64,000 bases of DNA from Rhizobium sp. Root1334 (GCF_001426665.1 NZ_LMEY01000001.1:1081179-1145178); one strand, 5' to 3'. Shown: positions 46,834-56,579, numbered from the stretch's first letter. Program-made: numbers and translations. The notes: a model not told the origin generated them from the letters alone.

Positions 46834-48408
46834 ATGGCACTTTCGGCCAGCCTTTTCCTGCGTCAAAGCCAAACCCTGGCCATGACGCCGCAATTGATGC
46901 AGTCAATCCAGCTGCTGCAGATGACCCATTTCGAACTGAACCAGTTCATCGAGCTGGAAGTCGAGAAAAATCCCCTCCTGGAATTCGCGGCCAATGACGA
47001 CGCGCCGGCCAGTCCAGACCGCCATGGCAAGGACGACCAGCATATCACCCAGGACGAGCGCAGCGATCGGGACAATGCCGAAAGCCCCGCATTCGATCCG
47101 ATGGGTGACGTGTACGACAGCACGACGTCTGCGACCGGCGAACGGATGAGCGAACAGCTCGACGCCAATTTCGAAAATGTCTTTCCAGACGATACAGCGC
47201 CGCAGCGCGCCGATGCGCCAGAACTTCTCAGCCAGTGGAAATCCATGCCCGGCGGCGGTGAAGGCGAAAGCAGCGACGGCTACGACCTCGACGATTTCGT
47301 TGCCAATCGCGTCACGCTGCGCGATTTCCTCAACGAGCAGGTTCCCTTCAGCGTGCATGGCGCAGCCGACCTGCTGATTGCCCAGCACCTGATCGACCAG
47401 CTCGACGAAGCCGGCTACCTGCATGCGGATATCACCGAGACGGCGGAACGGCTCGGGTGCGCGGCGGCGGATGTAGCGCGGGTGCTCGACAGCCTGCAGC
47501 AACTCGACCCGCCGGGCGTCTTTGCCCGCTCCCTCAGCGAATGCCTGGCGATCCAGCTCAAGGCACGCAACCGGCTCGATCCGGCGATGGCCGCCTTGCT
47601 CGACAATCTGGAACTGCTCGCCCGGCGCGACTTTGCCAGCCTGAAGCGGATCTGTGGCGTCGACGAGGAGGATCTCATCGACATGCTTGCCGAAATCCGC
47701 AAGCTCGACCCCAAGCCCGGCACCGGCTTCGAGGCAAGCCCTTCGGAAGCGATCATGCCGGATATCGTCGTGCGCCCGGCGCAGGACGGCAGCTGGGCGG
47801 TGGAACTCAATCCCGACACGCTGCCGCGCGTTCTCGTCAACCAGACCTACTACGCAACGGTTTCCCGTCATGCCCCGAAGAACAGCGCGGACCATGCCTT
47901 CTTGACGGAGTGCCTACAAACGGCCAATTGGCTGACCCGCAGCCTTGACCAGCGCGCCAAGACGATCATGAAAGTGGCGACGGAGATCGTGCGCCAGCAG
48001 GACGCCTTCCTGGTTAACGGCGTCGATCATCTGAGGCCGCTGAACCTCAAGACGGTCGCCGATGCGATCAAGATGCATGAATCGACCGTCAGCCGCGTTA
48101 CGTCGAACAAATACATGCTGACGCCACGCGGACTGTTCGAGCTGAAATACTTCTTCACCGTCTCGATCGGATCGGCGGAAGGCGGCGACGGCCACTCGGC
48201 AGAATCCGTGCGGCACCGCATCCGTAACATGATCGTGCTGGAAAGCCCGGACGCTGTTCTTTCGGATGACGATATCGTCGATCTCTTGAAAAAAGGGGGC
48301 GTCGATATCGCCCGCAGGACTGTGGCGAAATACCGCGAAGCGATGAACATCGCCTCCTCCGTTCAGCGCCGAAGAGAGAAAAAGGCACTCGCGAAGGTCT
48401 CCGCCTGA
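46834..48408 (+). CDS. rpoN: RNA polymerase sigma-54 factor
   Basis: Alternative sigma factor for -24/-12 promoters, needed for nitrogen fixation, C4-dicarboxylate transport and nitrogen metabolism genes in rhizobia. Starting at MALSASLFLRQSQTLAMTPQ gives 524 residues. Region I is Gln-rich (LMQSIQLLQMTHFELNQFIE), region II acidic, region III the core-binding and helix-turn-helix parts, ending with the RpoN box ARRTVAKYREAMNI. A longer in-frame start at 46792 is unlike known homologues. Followed by hpf and ptsN, the conserved rpoN cluster. Confidence 0.96.
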   Translation: MALSASLFLRQSQTLAMTPQLMQSIQLLQMTHFELNQFIELEVEKNPLLEFAANDDAPASPDRHGKDDQHITQDERSDRDNAESPAFDPMGDVYDSTTSATGERMSEQLDANFENVFPDDTAPQRADAPELLSQWKSMPGGGEGESSDGYDLDDFVANRVTLRDFLNEQVPFSVHGAADLLIAQHLIDQLDEAGYLHADITETAERLGCAAADVARVLDSLQQLDPPGVFARSLSECLAIQLKARNRLDPAMAALLDNLELLARRDFASLKRICGVDEEDLIDMLAEIRKLDPKPGTGFEASPSEAIMPDIVVRPAQDGSWAVELNPDTLPRVLVNQTYYATVSRHAPKNSADHAFLTECLQTANWLTRSLDQRAKTIMKVATEIVRQQDAFLVNGVDHLRPLNLKTVADAIKMHESTVSRVTSNKYMLTPRGLFELKYFFTVSIGSAEGGDGHSAESVRHRIRNMIVLESPDAVLSDDDIVDLLKKGGVDIARRTVAKYREAMNIASSVQRRREKKALAKVSA

Positions 48409-48703
48409 CTGTTTGGAGCGCTTGACCACAACCGCATAAATTACACATACTTATCCCCGATATCCCGGCTTTTCACGGGCTTTCGGCCTCAAATTATGGT
48501 TTCCTTAACTGTTTCGTTGACTCCAGAAGCAACCGGTAGTATGAGGCCGCCGCAATGGGCACGGGCATAGAGCCTGCCTCAAGTATACCCCTCCAAATCC
48601 TGGCCGTTCTGACGCAATTTTTTTTTGCGTGCGTGAAATGCTTGGATGACGGATGCGGTTGGAATAGACTGGCTACGCAAATCACGAAAAGAGAGGAAAC
48701 TCC

Positions 48704-49279
48704 ATGAGTGTGCGTGTATCCGGTAAACACATGGAAATCGGCGAAACGTTTCGTCTTCGGATCGAAGACCAGATCGAACAAGCTGTAACCAAATATTTTG
48801 ACGGAGGGTATTCAAGCCAAGTCACTGTGGAAAAGTCTGGATCGCGTTTCAGCGCCGATTGCAAGATACACCTCGATTCTGGTGCTGCCTTGCAGGCGAG
48901 CGGCGAAGCAAACGACCCGCAAGCGGCATTTGACGCAGCGTCGGAGCGGATTGCCAAGCGCATCCGCCGGTACAAGCGCAAGCTCAAGGACCACCACAAT
49001 GGCAATGGCCATGCTGGATTTGCCGAAGTAGCCTACACCGTAATGGATTCAGTGCCCGACGAAGACGATGAGCTTCCGGACAATTATGCACCGACGATCG
49101 TTGCGGAGAGTTCAAAACAACTGAAGACGATGTCTGTCGCAAACGCCGTGATGGCGCTCGACATGACAGATGATCCCGTTCTGATGTTCCGTAGTCCTGG
49201 TAATGAACAGTTGAATATCGTCTATCGACGCAACGATGGAAACATTGGCTGGATCGACGCAGCCAATATAAAGAGCTAA
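48704..49279 (+). CDS. hpf: Long-form ribosome hibernation promoting factor
   Basis: 191 residues: an N-terminal HPF/RaiA ribosome-binding domain (VRVSGKHMEIGETFRLRIEDQIEQ, about 1-100), a linker and a C-terminal dimerisation domain (about 130-191, PVLMFRSPGNEQLNIVYRRNDGNIGWID). The long form joins 70S into inactive 100S ribosomes under starvation. GAGGA lies just upstream of the ATG. The 295-base gap after rpoN has an ACGCAA/TTGCGT inverted repeat around a T-run at 48612-48630 but no gene. A terminator follows hpf. Confidence 0.93.
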   Translation: MSVRVSGKHMEIGETFRLRIEDQIEQAVTKYFDGGYSSQVTVEKSGSRFSADCKIHLDSGAALQASGEANDPQAAFDAASERIAKRIRRYKRKLKDHHNGNGHAGFAEVAYTVMDSVPDEDDELPDNYAPTIVAESSKQLKTMSVANAVMALDMTDDPVLMFRSPGNEQLNIVYRRNDGNIGWIDAANIKS

Positions 49280-49287
49280 GTAGATAT

Positions 49288-49329
49288 CGTCCGGGGCCGG
49301 TCAGCCGGTTCCGGACGGTCTGCTTTTTT
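49288..49329 (+). terminator. Rho-independent terminator after hpf
   Basis: CGTCCGG (49288-49294) pairs with CCGGACG (49311-49317); an inner GGCCGG/CCGGTT continues the stem. A run of six T follows at 49324. It lies 8 bases after the hpf stop and separates hpf from ptsN. Confidence 0.78.
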
Positions 49330-49456
49330 CTGGTGGTTTACGCATGGAAGACCGTTGACGGTCCGCCGGTAAAGCGCCGAGAGAAAGATGGATGGGAGCC
49401 GCCGTCCGGCATTTTGCCGGGCGATGCGGTTTCTACCTGCGAACGAGGACAAAAGA

Positions 49457-49921
49457 ATGGCATTGGCAGGCTTGCTGCAGCAGAATGCGATACTTCCGGC
49501 CATGAAGGCCAATTCGAAGAAGCAGTTGCTTCAGGAATTGGCGGCAAAAGCATCCAAGATCACGGATTTGCCCGAACGGGAAATCTTCGACGTTATCCTT
49601 CAGCGCGAACGACTGGGCTCGACCGGTGTCGGCAATGGCATTGCCATCCCGCATGGCAAGCTTGGCCATCTGACATCGATCGTCGGTATTTTTGCGCGCC
49701 TGGAATCGCCGGTCGATTTCGAAGCGCTGGACGACCAGCCGGTCGATCTGGTCTTTCTGCTGCTCGCGCCGGAAGGCGCCGGCGCCGATCATTTGAAAGC
49801 CTTGTCACGGATTGCGCGCGTGCTGCGCGACCCGGAAATGGTTGCCCGGCTGCGCGCGACGGATTCCGCATCGGCTATCTACGCCTTCCTCAGCGACGAT
49901 CAGGCCTCCAACGCGGCCTGA
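49457..49921 (+). CDS. ptsN: Nitrogen-regulatory phosphotransferase EIIA(Ntr)
   Basis: Final phosphate acceptor of the nitrogen PTS; it regulates metabolism and K+ transport by its phosphorylation state. Starting at MALAGLLQQNAILPAM gives 154 residues with a GAGG ribosome binding site; the upstream extension is rejected. The phosphorylated histidine is H66 in GIAIPHGKL. It is the last gene of the rpoN-hpf-ptsN cluster, and ends 9 bases before the convergent LuxR regulator gene. Confidence 0.94.
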   Translation: MALAGLLQQNAILPAMKANSKKQLLQELAAKASKITDLPEREIFDVILQRERLGSTGVGNGIAIPHGKLGHLTSIVGIFARLESPVDFEALDDQPVDLVFLLLAPEGAGADHLKALSRIARVLRDPEMVARLRATDSASAIYAFLSDDQASNAA

Positions 49922-49930
49922 TCCGATCCC

Positions 49931-50737
49931 TCAATACAGGTTATGCTGATTGAGATGGTCGATGAAAATGCGAAACAGCTCCGCCTGGCTGGAAATGGCC
50001 AGGCGCTTGTAGATGTTCTTGCGGTGAATGCGCACCGTCCCTTCCGAAATGCCGATGCTTTCACCGATCGATGCGTTGCTGTGTCCGCGCAGGATAAGCC
50101 GCACGATGTTGCGCTGCTGCAGCGTCAACCGGTCGGCGCAAAGCCGGCCAAAAGCTTCCTCCATCAGATCATCCTGACCGGCCTGCGGAAATGCGCGGAT
50201 TGTCTCGCGCTTCCAGCTTGACCGGATTGCCGCCTGTACGATCGGCTCGTAGGCGCGCAGGTTCTCCAGTTCGCTGTCGCTGAATCCCGAATGGCCCTTC
50301 ACCCGCATCAGCGAATAGGTGGCCGTGAAACCGCCATCCAGCGGTACCAGAAATCCGATTTCCTCGACCAGCGATCCTTCCTCCGTCGATACACACGGAT
50401 GAACCTCCCGCGAAGTGCTGAACTGCGTGTCGAAAAACTCATCCGGCGCCAGATCCCGCATCCGCCATAGGCCGGCCGGGTGACTGTTGTTGCAGGCGAC
50501 ATAAAACGGATCGAGCAGATAGGCGCCGCCGAGATAGGCTGCCCAGGCCTTGGGTGCAACATGCCGGGTATAACCGTCATGCAGCAGGAGCGGACGGGCA
50601 TCGTAGGGAAAGACGAAGACGCCGGACAAATCGAAACCGGCGACCTGTCGCAGCATGGCATCGAGCGCGTCGCCGAATCCCGGCGTCGAGAGACCATCAA
50701 TCAACGCGGCAATCTGGCGGGATTCGTCGGGCAGCAA
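49931..50737 (-). CDS. LuxR-family transcriptional regulator
   Basis: 268 residues. The C-terminal LuxR helix-turn-helix is clear (about 200-262: LTLQQRNIVRLILRGHSNASIGESIGISEGTVRIHRKNIYKRL). The N-terminal ~190 residues form a sensor domain with LLDPFYVACNNSHPAGLWRM, which vaguely recalls autoinducer-binding domains but lacks the full conserved set, so the ligand is unknown. The start is a TTG at 50737 with GGAAAG upstream. It diverges from the SDR-oxidase-ThDP gene set with a 103-base gap, so it probably controls that set. No luxI-type synthase is nearby. Confidence 0.82.
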   Translation of the reverse strand: MLPDESRQIAALIDGLSTPGFGDALDAMLRQVAGFDLSGVFVFPYDARPLLLHDGYTRHVAPKAWAAYLGGAYLLDPFYVACNNSHPAGLWRMRDLAPDEFFDTQFSTSREVHPCVSTEEGSLVEEIGFLVPLDGGFTATYSLMRVKGHSGFSDSELENLRAYEPIVQAAIRSSWKRETIRAFPQAGQDDLMEEAFGRLCADRLTLQQRNIVRLILRGHSNASIGESIGISEGTVRIHRKNIYKRLAISSQAELFRIFIDHLNQHNLY

Positions 50738-50840
50738 AGCGGACTTTCCTTCGTCAAGCGATCTATCCCCTATGGGATATCGACAGCCCCCATTGCGTCA
50801 ACAATAATCCTTGAAAAGCAAGAGCACGAGGAGAACGGCA

Positions 50841-51608
50841 ATGGCAGGCAGACTTTCAGGAAAGACCGCACTGATCAGCGGAGGCGCTGGAGGATGCGGC
50901 CTTGCGGCCTCCCAGCTTTTTGCCCGCGAGGGCGCACGCGTCGGCATCGTTGACCTGCCGCGCAGCAAGGGCGAAGAGGTTGCTGCCCAAATCCGCGCCG
51001 AGGGTGGACAGGCCGTCTTCGCACCGGCGGATGTTTCCGTCTCCTCAGAGGTCAAGGCAGCTGTCAAAGCAGTAGAGGATGCGCTTGGATCGATTACCGT
51101 TCTCTTCAATCATGCCGGCATTCTCGCCGTCGGACCTTTCCTGGAAACGGAAGAGGATGAGTGGGACCGGCTGATGGCGGTCAACGTGCGCTCGATGTTC
51201 CTGATGACCAAGGCCGTGCTGCCCGGCATGCTGGCGGCCGGTGGCGGCAGCATCGTCTCGACCTCCTCGATCTCGGCCGTTGCCGCGACGCCGATGGAGG
51301 TGCTTTACGACACGACCAAGGGGGCCTGCCACATGTTCGCCCGGGCGATTGCGGTGGAATTCCGCGACCGCGGTATCCGCTCAAACGCTGTCTGCCCCGG
51401 CTTCATCGCCACCGACCACGGCAAGCGCGAGCTGGTCGGCCTTGCCAAATACGGCGTCGATGTTTCCGATGCGGCGATTGCCGCCCAACAGGGCCGGATG
51501 TGTGATCCGATGGAGGTGGCGCAAGCCGCGCTGTTCCTGGCGAGTGATGAGTCGAGCTTCGTCAACGGCACGCATCTGTTTGTCGACAACTGCTTCACAG
51601 CGGTCTGA
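50841..51608 (+). CDS. Short-chain dehydrogenase/reductase
   Basis: 255-residue classical SDR. The cofactor loop is ISGGAGGCGLAASQLF (variant of TGxxxGxG), with an acidic residue at the end of the second strand (GIVDLP) favouring NAD+. The catalytic Ser lies in SIVSTSSISAVAATP and Tyr/Lys in YDTTKGA. Starting at MAGRLSGKTALI has a GAGGAGA ribosome binding site. It is the first gene of a three-gene set with the FAD oxidase and the ThDP enzyme, behind a divergent LuxR regulator. The substrate is unknown; sugar, polyol or hydroxy acid are all possible. Confidence 0.88.
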   Translation: MAGRLSGKTALISGGAGGCGLAASQLFAREGARVGIVDLPRSKGEEVAAQIRAEGGQAVFAPADVSVSSEVKAAVKAVEDALGSITVLFNHAGILAVGPFLETEEDEWDRLMAVNVRSMFLMTKAVLPGMLAAGGGSIVSTSSISAVAATPMEVLYDTTKGACHMFARAIAVEFRDRGIRSNAVCPGFIATDHGKRELVGLAKYGVDVSDAAIAAQQGRMCDPMEVAQAALFLASDESSFVNGTHLFVDNCFTAV

Positions 51609-51631
51609 ACAATCAAGGGGAGAATGGGATC

Positions 51632-52867
51632 ATGATGGAAGCAGGCGGCCACTGGCGCAACTGGGTGGGAAATCAATCGTGCATCGTCCGGCACCGGGGC
51701 GCGCCCGACAGCGAGGCGGCTCTGGCCGAAATGGTCCGGGAGGCAACCTCGAACGGTTTGAACGTTCGCTGTGCCGGTTCGGGCCATTCGTTCACGCCGG
51801 TGGCACTGACGAGCGGGCTACACCTGACGCTCTCTGGCCTGCAGGGCATCAGCCATATCGACACGGCGCGCAAGCGCGTCTCCGTCTATGCCGGCACGAC
51901 GATCAACACGCTCGGCAAGGCGTTGAAGCGCAACGGCCTGTCGATGATCAACCAGGGCGACATCGACAGCCAGGCACTGGCAGGCGCCTTGACTACAGGA
52001 ACCCACGGCACCGGCATCAAGCTTGGCAACATGGCCTCGCAGATCGTCGGCATGCGGCTGGTACAGCCGGATGGCAGCATCCTTTCGATCGACGACAGCG
52101 AACCGGACATGCTGAACGCCGTCCGCGTTTCCATCGGCATGCTCGGCGTCATCTCCGAAATCACCCTGCAGGTGATGGACAGCTACAATCTGCATGAAAA
52201 ACTGTGGCGTTGCACCTTTGACGAATGCATGGAGCAACACGACGATCTCGCCGCCAACCACCGGCATTTCGGCTTCTTCTGGTGCCCGGTGCCGGAAAGC
52301 CGCCATTGCTACTGCCTGCCGGACACATCTTCTGTCTCGACCACCACGAGCCTTTCTGACGTCTGCGAGATGAAGACCATCGACATCACCGATCAGCCGC
52401 CGATGGAGAGCGCGTTCGAGAAAGTCGCCTATTCCTCGGAAATCTATCCGATCGAATATGTGCCGAACTTCCACGAACTCGAATACGCAGTGCCGGTCAA
52501 ATACGGCAAGCAGGCCTGCACCGAAGTGCGCAAGCTGATGCTGGAGAAACACCCGACCTGCATCTACCCGATCGAATACCGCTTCACCGCCGGCGATGGC
52601 GGCTGGATCAGCCCGTTCTTCGAACAGGATTCGATCACGCTCTCGGTCTCGGGCCAGCCGGGCACGGACTACTGGAACTATCTGAAGGATGTCGACGATA
52701 TCCTGCGCCAGTTCGGCTCGCGCCCGCATTGGGGCAAGCTGCATTTTCTGGGGAGCGAGGACGTGACGGCGCTCTATCCACGCGCAGGGGATTTCCGGGC
52801 GCTGCGCAACAAGCTCGATCCGGAAGGGCGGTTCCTGAATGATCACTTGAAACAGTTGTTTGGGTAA
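51632..52867 (+). CDS. FAD-linked oxidase, aldonolactone/alditol oxidase family
   Basis: 411 residues of the vanillyl-alcohol-oxidase superfamily. The N-terminal FAD_binding_4 domain (about 15-185) has NVRCAGSGHSFTP, where the histidine is a likely covalent FAD site, and the loop GDIDSQALAGALTTGTHGTG. The C-terminal ALO domain ends with the characteristic RPHWGKLHF motif. Related enzymes oxidise L-gulono-, L-galactono- or D-arabinono-1,4-lactone or alditols and often make hydrogen peroxide. The exact substrate is unknown. It starts 23 bases behind the SDR gene and precedes the ThDP enzyme gene by 135 bases. Confidence 0.87.
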   Translation: MMEAGGHWRNWVGNQSCIVRHRGAPDSEAALAEMVREATSNGLNVRCAGSGHSFTPVALTSGLHLTLSGLQGISHIDTARKRVSVYAGTTINTLGKALKRNGLSMINQGDIDSQALAGALTTGTHGTGIKLGNMASQIVGMRLVQPDGSILSIDDSEPDMLNAVRVSIGMLGVISEITLQVMDSYNLHEKLWRCTFDECMEQHDDLAANHRHFGFFWCPVPESRHCYCLPDTSSVSTTTSLSDVCEMKTIDITDQPPMESAFEKVAYSSEIYPIEYVPNFHELEYAVPVKYGKQACTEVRKLMLEKHPTCIYPIEYRFTAGDGGWISPFFEQDSITLSVSGQPGTDYWNYLKDVDDILRQFGSRPHWGKLHFLGSEDVTALYPRAGDFRALRNKLDPEGRFLNDHLKQLFG

Positions 52868-53002
52868 TATTATGCAGTCTGGCCGTCGCGACAGATAATG
52901 CACTGCCACGCAAATTGTTGGGAGACGGTGAGCGTGGTAGAGACATCAAGCGCTCATCGTTCGTGAGCGATCTCGCGGAAATGGGCGGATGGGAGGCTGA
53001 CC

Positions 53003-54556
53003 ATGAACGGTGCTGATATTCTGTGCGATGTGCTTTTGGCCAATGACGTCAACGTCTGCTTCGCCAACCCGGGCACGTCGGAAATGCATTTTGTCGCGGC
53101 TCTCGATCGCCGGCCGGACATGCGTTGCGTGCTGGGGCTTTTCGAGGGCGTGGTGACAGGCGCTGCCGATGGTTACGCGCGGATGACCGGCCGCCCGGCC
53201 GCGACGCTGCTTCATACGGGGCCGGGATTGGCAAACGGGCTCGCCAACCTGCACAATGCCAGGCGCGCCCGCGTTCCGATGATCAATGTCGTCGGCGACC
53301 ATGCCTCCTACCATCTTCCGCTCGACGCGCCGCTGACAACGGACATCGAGAGCCTGGCTGCGCCGATGTCCGACTGGGTACGGCGGATCGAAGGGCCGGA
53401 CGACGTTGCCGCGGCAACGAAAGCGGCGATCCAGGCCTCGATGTCGCCTCCGGGCATCGCGACCCTGATTCTGCCTGGCGACGCGGCATGGGGTGAGGCA
53501 AAGCCACCTGCATCGGCAGTGATCAATCGTCCCCAGCCTTCCGCTACCAAGGATGAGGCAATCCGCAGTGCAGCGGAAGCGATCCGCAAAGCTCGCGGCC
53601 GGAGTGCATTGCTTGTCAGGGGATTGGCAGCACAGGCTGGCGCCCTGGAGATCGCCGGGCAAATTTCCGCAGCGCTCGATGTGCGCCTGTTCGGCGAACC
53701 GCAGGTCGCGCATATGCAGCGCGGTGCCGGCCGTGTGGCACCAACCCGCATCCCCTACCCCATCGACGCGGCATTGGAGATGCTCGCGGATATTGACGTT
53801 CTTATCCTTGTCGGAGCATCGGAGCCGGTTGCTTTCTTCGCGTATCCGGGCAAGCCCGGTCGGCTCGTTCACAAAGGCTGCCAAGTCATGACCTTGGCAG
53901 ATCATGGCGCGGACCTGAAGGCGGCACTGGAGGGGCTTCGGGATGAACTGGGGATCAAAAGCTCCCAGGCCGTACTGCTGGCAAAGACAATCCCGGATGA
54001 AGGGCGGCCGAGCGGAGCACTGTCGGAAGACGCAGTCGCCGTGATCGTGGCGCAAAAACTCCCGGACAATGCCATCGTTTGCGATGAAGCCATCACCTCC
54101 GCGCGAAGGTTCTTTGCTTTATCCGAACGGTCGGCTCCCCATGACTTCATGATGAACACGGGGGGCGCCATCGGCATCGGCATCCCCCTGTCGATCGGCG
54201 CCGCGATCGCCTGCCCTGACCGGAAGGTCCTGAACCTGCAAGCTGACGGAAGCGGGATGTATACCGTTCAGGGCCTGTGGACCCAGGCCCGGGAAAATCT
54301 CGACATCATCACGATCGTCTTTGCCAATCGCACCTACGCGGTGCTGCATGGGGAAATGCGCAATGTCGGCGTTCAGACGATCGGCGAAAACGCCCGGAAA
54401 ATGCTCGATCTCGACAAGCCGACGCTGGACTGGGTGTCAATGGCAAAGGGAATGGGCGTTGAGGCTGCGCGTGCCAGTACCTGCGAGGCATTTATCTCTC
54501 TCCTCGACCATGCACTGTCGCGTGGCGGCCCCTTCTTGATAGAAGCCGTCATCTGA
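53003..54556 (+). CDS. ThDP-dependent enzyme, acetolactate synthase-like (IlvX type)
   Basis: 517 residues with the three domains of the decarboxylase/acetolactate synthase family. The activating glutamate is in VLGLFEGVVTGAADGYARMTG. The ThDP-binding motif is LQADGSGMYTVQGLWTQA followed by VFANR, with Ala instead of the first Gly of GDG and a single N, as in the IlvX/benzoylformate decarboxylase-like branch. The middle domain lacks an obvious FAD-binding pattern. It probably decarboxylates or carboligates a 2-oxo acid, not true branched-chain synthesis, since no small subunit is nearby. It is the last gene of the LuxR-controlled set; a GGGAGG ribosome binding site precedes the ATG. Confidence 0.87.
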   Translation: MNGADILCDVLLANDVNVCFANPGTSEMHFVAALDRRPDMRCVLGLFEGVVTGAADGYARMTGRPAATLLHTGPGLANGLANLHNARRARVPMINVVGDHASYHLPLDAPLTTDIESLAAPMSDWVRRIEGPDDVAAATKAAIQASMSPPGIATLILPGDAAWGEAKPPASAVINRPQPSATKDEAIRSAAEAIRKARGRSALLVRGLAAQAGALEIAGQISAALDVRLFGEPQVAHMQRGAGRVAPTRIPYPIDAALEMLADIDVLILVGASEPVAFFAYPGKPGRLVHKGCQVMTLADHGADLKAALEGLRDELGIKSSQAVLLAKTIPDEGRPSGALSEDAVAVIVAQKLPDNAIVCDEAITSARRFFALSERSAPHDFMMNTGGAIGIGIPLSIGAAIACPDRKVLNLQADGSGMYTVQGLWTQARENLDIITIVFANRTYAVLHGEMRNVGVQTIGENARKMLDLDKPTLDWVSMAKGMGVEAARASTCEAFISLLDHALSRGGPFLIEAVI

Positions 54557-54612
54557 CGGGTAACCGTAACGACCCCGAGAGCCCCGTATCAAACCGGTAC
54601 GACCGGGCTTTA

Positions 54613-54727
54613 CCTCCCCCTTGAGAGGGAGGCAGCAGCGAAGCTGCGGGTGGGGGTGAATGTCAGGGGCGCACAAAGATCACCCCACCCCGGCACTGCG
54701 TGCCGACCCTCCCCCTCAAAGGGAGGG
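54613..54727. repeat. Palindromic intergenic repeat element 1
   Basis: About 115 bases with nested inverted repeats: CCTCCC/GGGAGG (54613-54632), GCAGC/GCTGC (54632-54647), GGGTGGGGGTGA against TCACCCCACCCC, CGGCAC/GTGCCG, and a final CCTCCC...GGGAGGG. This is the style of RIME- or REP-like palindromic elements common between rhizobial genes. It lies between the convergent ThDP enzyme gene and grpE, and could serve as a two-way terminator. Confidence 0.7.
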
Positions 54728-54733
54728 TAGAAA

Positions 54734-55348
54734 TCAAGCCGCCGGTGTTTCGTCCGTTGCAGGTGCCTTCGGGCCGCCCTTGGAGACGCCAACCATGGCG
54801 GGGCGCAGGACGCGCTCGCCGATCGTGTACCCGGCCTGAACGACCTGGACGACGGTATTGTTCGGTACTTCCGGATTCGGAACTTCGAACATCGCCTGAT
54901 GGAAGTTCGGGTCGAACTTCTGGCCGACCGGCTCAAGTTTCTGGACGCCGTGACGCTCAAGCGCCGACAGCATGGCGCGCTCGGTCATTTCCACACCCTC
55001 GATCAGCGAGTTGAGACCGACATCGCCGGCATCGCGGGCTTCGGCCGGGATGGCGTCCAGCGCACGGCGGAGGTTATCCGAGACGCCGAGCATGTCGCGG
55101 GCAAAGCCAGCGACGGAGTAGGACTTGGCGTCCTTGACGTCGCGCGCGGTGCGGCGACGCAGGTTGTCCATTTCGGCGGCAAGGCGCAGATAGCGGTCGC
55201 GCATGTCCGCGGCTTCTGCCCTGGCAAGCTCCAACGGATCCGGCTCGGAAACGGCTGCATCGACCTGCTCATCGGCGGCTTCGGCATAGGCTGCAGCGGC
55301 TTCGTCCGCGTTCACTTCAGCACCATGTTTGTTCATATCGTCGGTCAT
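54734..55348 (-). CDS. grpE: Nucleotide exchange factor GrpE
   Basis: DnaK cochaperone that releases ADP. Starting at [12 protein letters not shown] gives 204 residues with GGAGA upstream; a 23-residue in-frame extension is rejected. An Ala/Glu-rich N-terminus and long coiled coil (about 55-110, [21 protein letters not shown]) lead into the beta domain with [12 protein letters not shown] and the [17 protein letters not shown] motif. It lies 115 bases behind hrcA on the same strand, an arrangement typical of alphaproteobacteria. Confidence 0.95.
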   Translation of the reverse strand: MTDDMNKHGAEVNADEAAAAYAEAADEQVDAAVSEPDPLELARAEAADMRDRYLRLAAEMDNLRRRTARDVKDAKSYSVAGFARDMLGVSDNLRRALDAIPAEARDAGDVGLNSLIEGVEMTERAMLSALERHGVQKLEPVGQKFDPNFHQAMFEVPNPEVPNNTVVQVVQAGYTIGERVLRPAMVGVSKGGPKAPATDETPAA

Positions 55349-55463
55349 GACGGTCTCCGGAATGTCAGTATGTCTAGGATTTGGTGTCGATATCGAGCTT
55401 TGAGGCCGAAAAATCAAGGGTGCAATCGAAAGCTGCCGGAAAAACCGGCCGCTTCACGGCTGG

Positions 55464-56561
55464 TTACCGCGACAAACGCGACATCAATTGCGCAGTATAG
55501 TCCACCATCGGCACGATGCGCGAATAATTCAGCCGGGTTGGGCCGATGACGCCGACGGCGCCGACGATCTTGTCGTCGCTATCCTTGTAGGGGGCGACGA
55601 TCAGCGACGAACCGGAGAGCGAGAACAGCTTGTTTTCCGACCCGATGAAGATCCGCACCCCCGGCCCGCTTTCGGCCAGGTTGAGGATTTCGATCAGGCT
55701 GTCCTTCTTTTCCAGATCGTCAAACAGCATGCGCAGCCGGTCGACATCCTCGGCACCAGCGAGGCCTTCCAGAAGATTGGCACGGCCGCGCACGATCAGT
55801 TGCGTCGGCTTGTCGTCCGCCTCGCTGCCCGACCAGATGGCAAGGCCGCGCTCGACCAGGTCCTGACTCAACGTATCTAGTTCGCGCCGGACGGTTTCCT
55901 TGACCTTTTCCAGCTGGCCGCGAACCTCTGGCAACGTCTGTCCGGCCAGATGGGCGTTGAGGAAATTTGCGGCTTCCGTCAGTTGCGAGCTGGTGACGCC
56001 GGCCGGAAGCTCGATGATCCTGTTTTCCACCTGGTCGTGTTCGCCGACAAGCACGGCGAGCGCCTTGGTCGGCGCCAGCCGCACGAACTCGACATGCCGC
56101 AGCACCGGGTCGTTCTTGGCGGTGATCACTAGCCCAGCCCCGCGCGACATGCCCGACAGCATCTGGCTCGCTTCGGTGAGCAGCGTTTCGACAGGCTGGT
56201 CACGATCGGCGCGGCGCACGTGCCGGTCGATCGAGGCTCGGTCTTCCGGCGAGAGATCCCCCACCTGCATGAAGGCATCGACGAAGAAGCGCAGGCCGTT
56301 CTGTGTCGGCAGCCGCCCGGCGCTGATATGCGGAGAATAGATCAGGCCGAGGTCTTCGAGGTCGCTCATCACATTGCGAACAGAGGCCGGCGACAGCGAC
56401 ATCGGCAGGATGCGTGACAGGCTGCGCGATCCGAGCGGCTCGCCGCTTTCCAGATAGCTTTCCACGATGCGGCGGAAGATTTCGCCCGACCGCTCATCAA
56501 GCGCCGAAAGCCTTTCCCGCATTGCAGATTTATCCAGCACCATTCGAACGCAAAAACCCAT
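55464..56561 (-). CDS. hrcA: Heat-inducible transcription repressor HrcA
   Basis: Represses heat-shock operons by binding CIRCE elements; folding is helped by GroEL. The 365-residue protein has an N-terminal winged helix ([21 protein letters not shown] and [27 protein letters not shown]), the GAF-like middle and the C-terminal [20 protein letters not shown]. The ATG at 56561 or one six codons later are both possible; neither has a strong ribosome binding site. No CIRCE repeat is visible upstream, so the gene is probably not autoregulated by CIRCE. It diverges from rph. Confidence 0.95.
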   Translation of the reverse strand: MGFCVRMVLDKSAMRERLSALDERSGEIFRRIVESYLESGEPLGSRSLSRILPMSLSPASVRNVMSDLEDLGLIYSPHISAGRLPTQNGLRFFVDAFMQVGDLSPEDRASIDRHVRRADRDQPVETLLTEASQMLSGMSRGAGLVITAKNDPVLRHVEFVRLAPTKALAVLVGEHDQVENRIIELPAGVTSSQLTEAANFLNAHLAGQTLPEVRGQLEKVKETVRRELDTLSQDLVERGLAIWSGSEADDKPTQLIVRGRANLLEGLAGAEDVDRLRMLFDDLEKKDSLIEILNLAESGPGVRIFIGSENKLFSLSGSSLIVAPYKDSDDKIVGAVGVIGPTRLNYSRIVPMVDYTAQLMSRLSR

Positions 56562-56579
56562 CCTGTTGAAGTCAATTGA

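Noticed and set aside
48612-48630. ACGCAA/TTGCGT inverted repeat around a T-run as an rpoN terminator
   Set aside because: The T-run is inside the loop and not behind the stem, so it does not have terminator layout.
48601-48703. Possible sigma-54 promoter before hpf
   Set aside because: A TGG...TGC pair near 48644-48658 has the GG and GC elements one base too close, so it is not a valid -24/-12 promoter.
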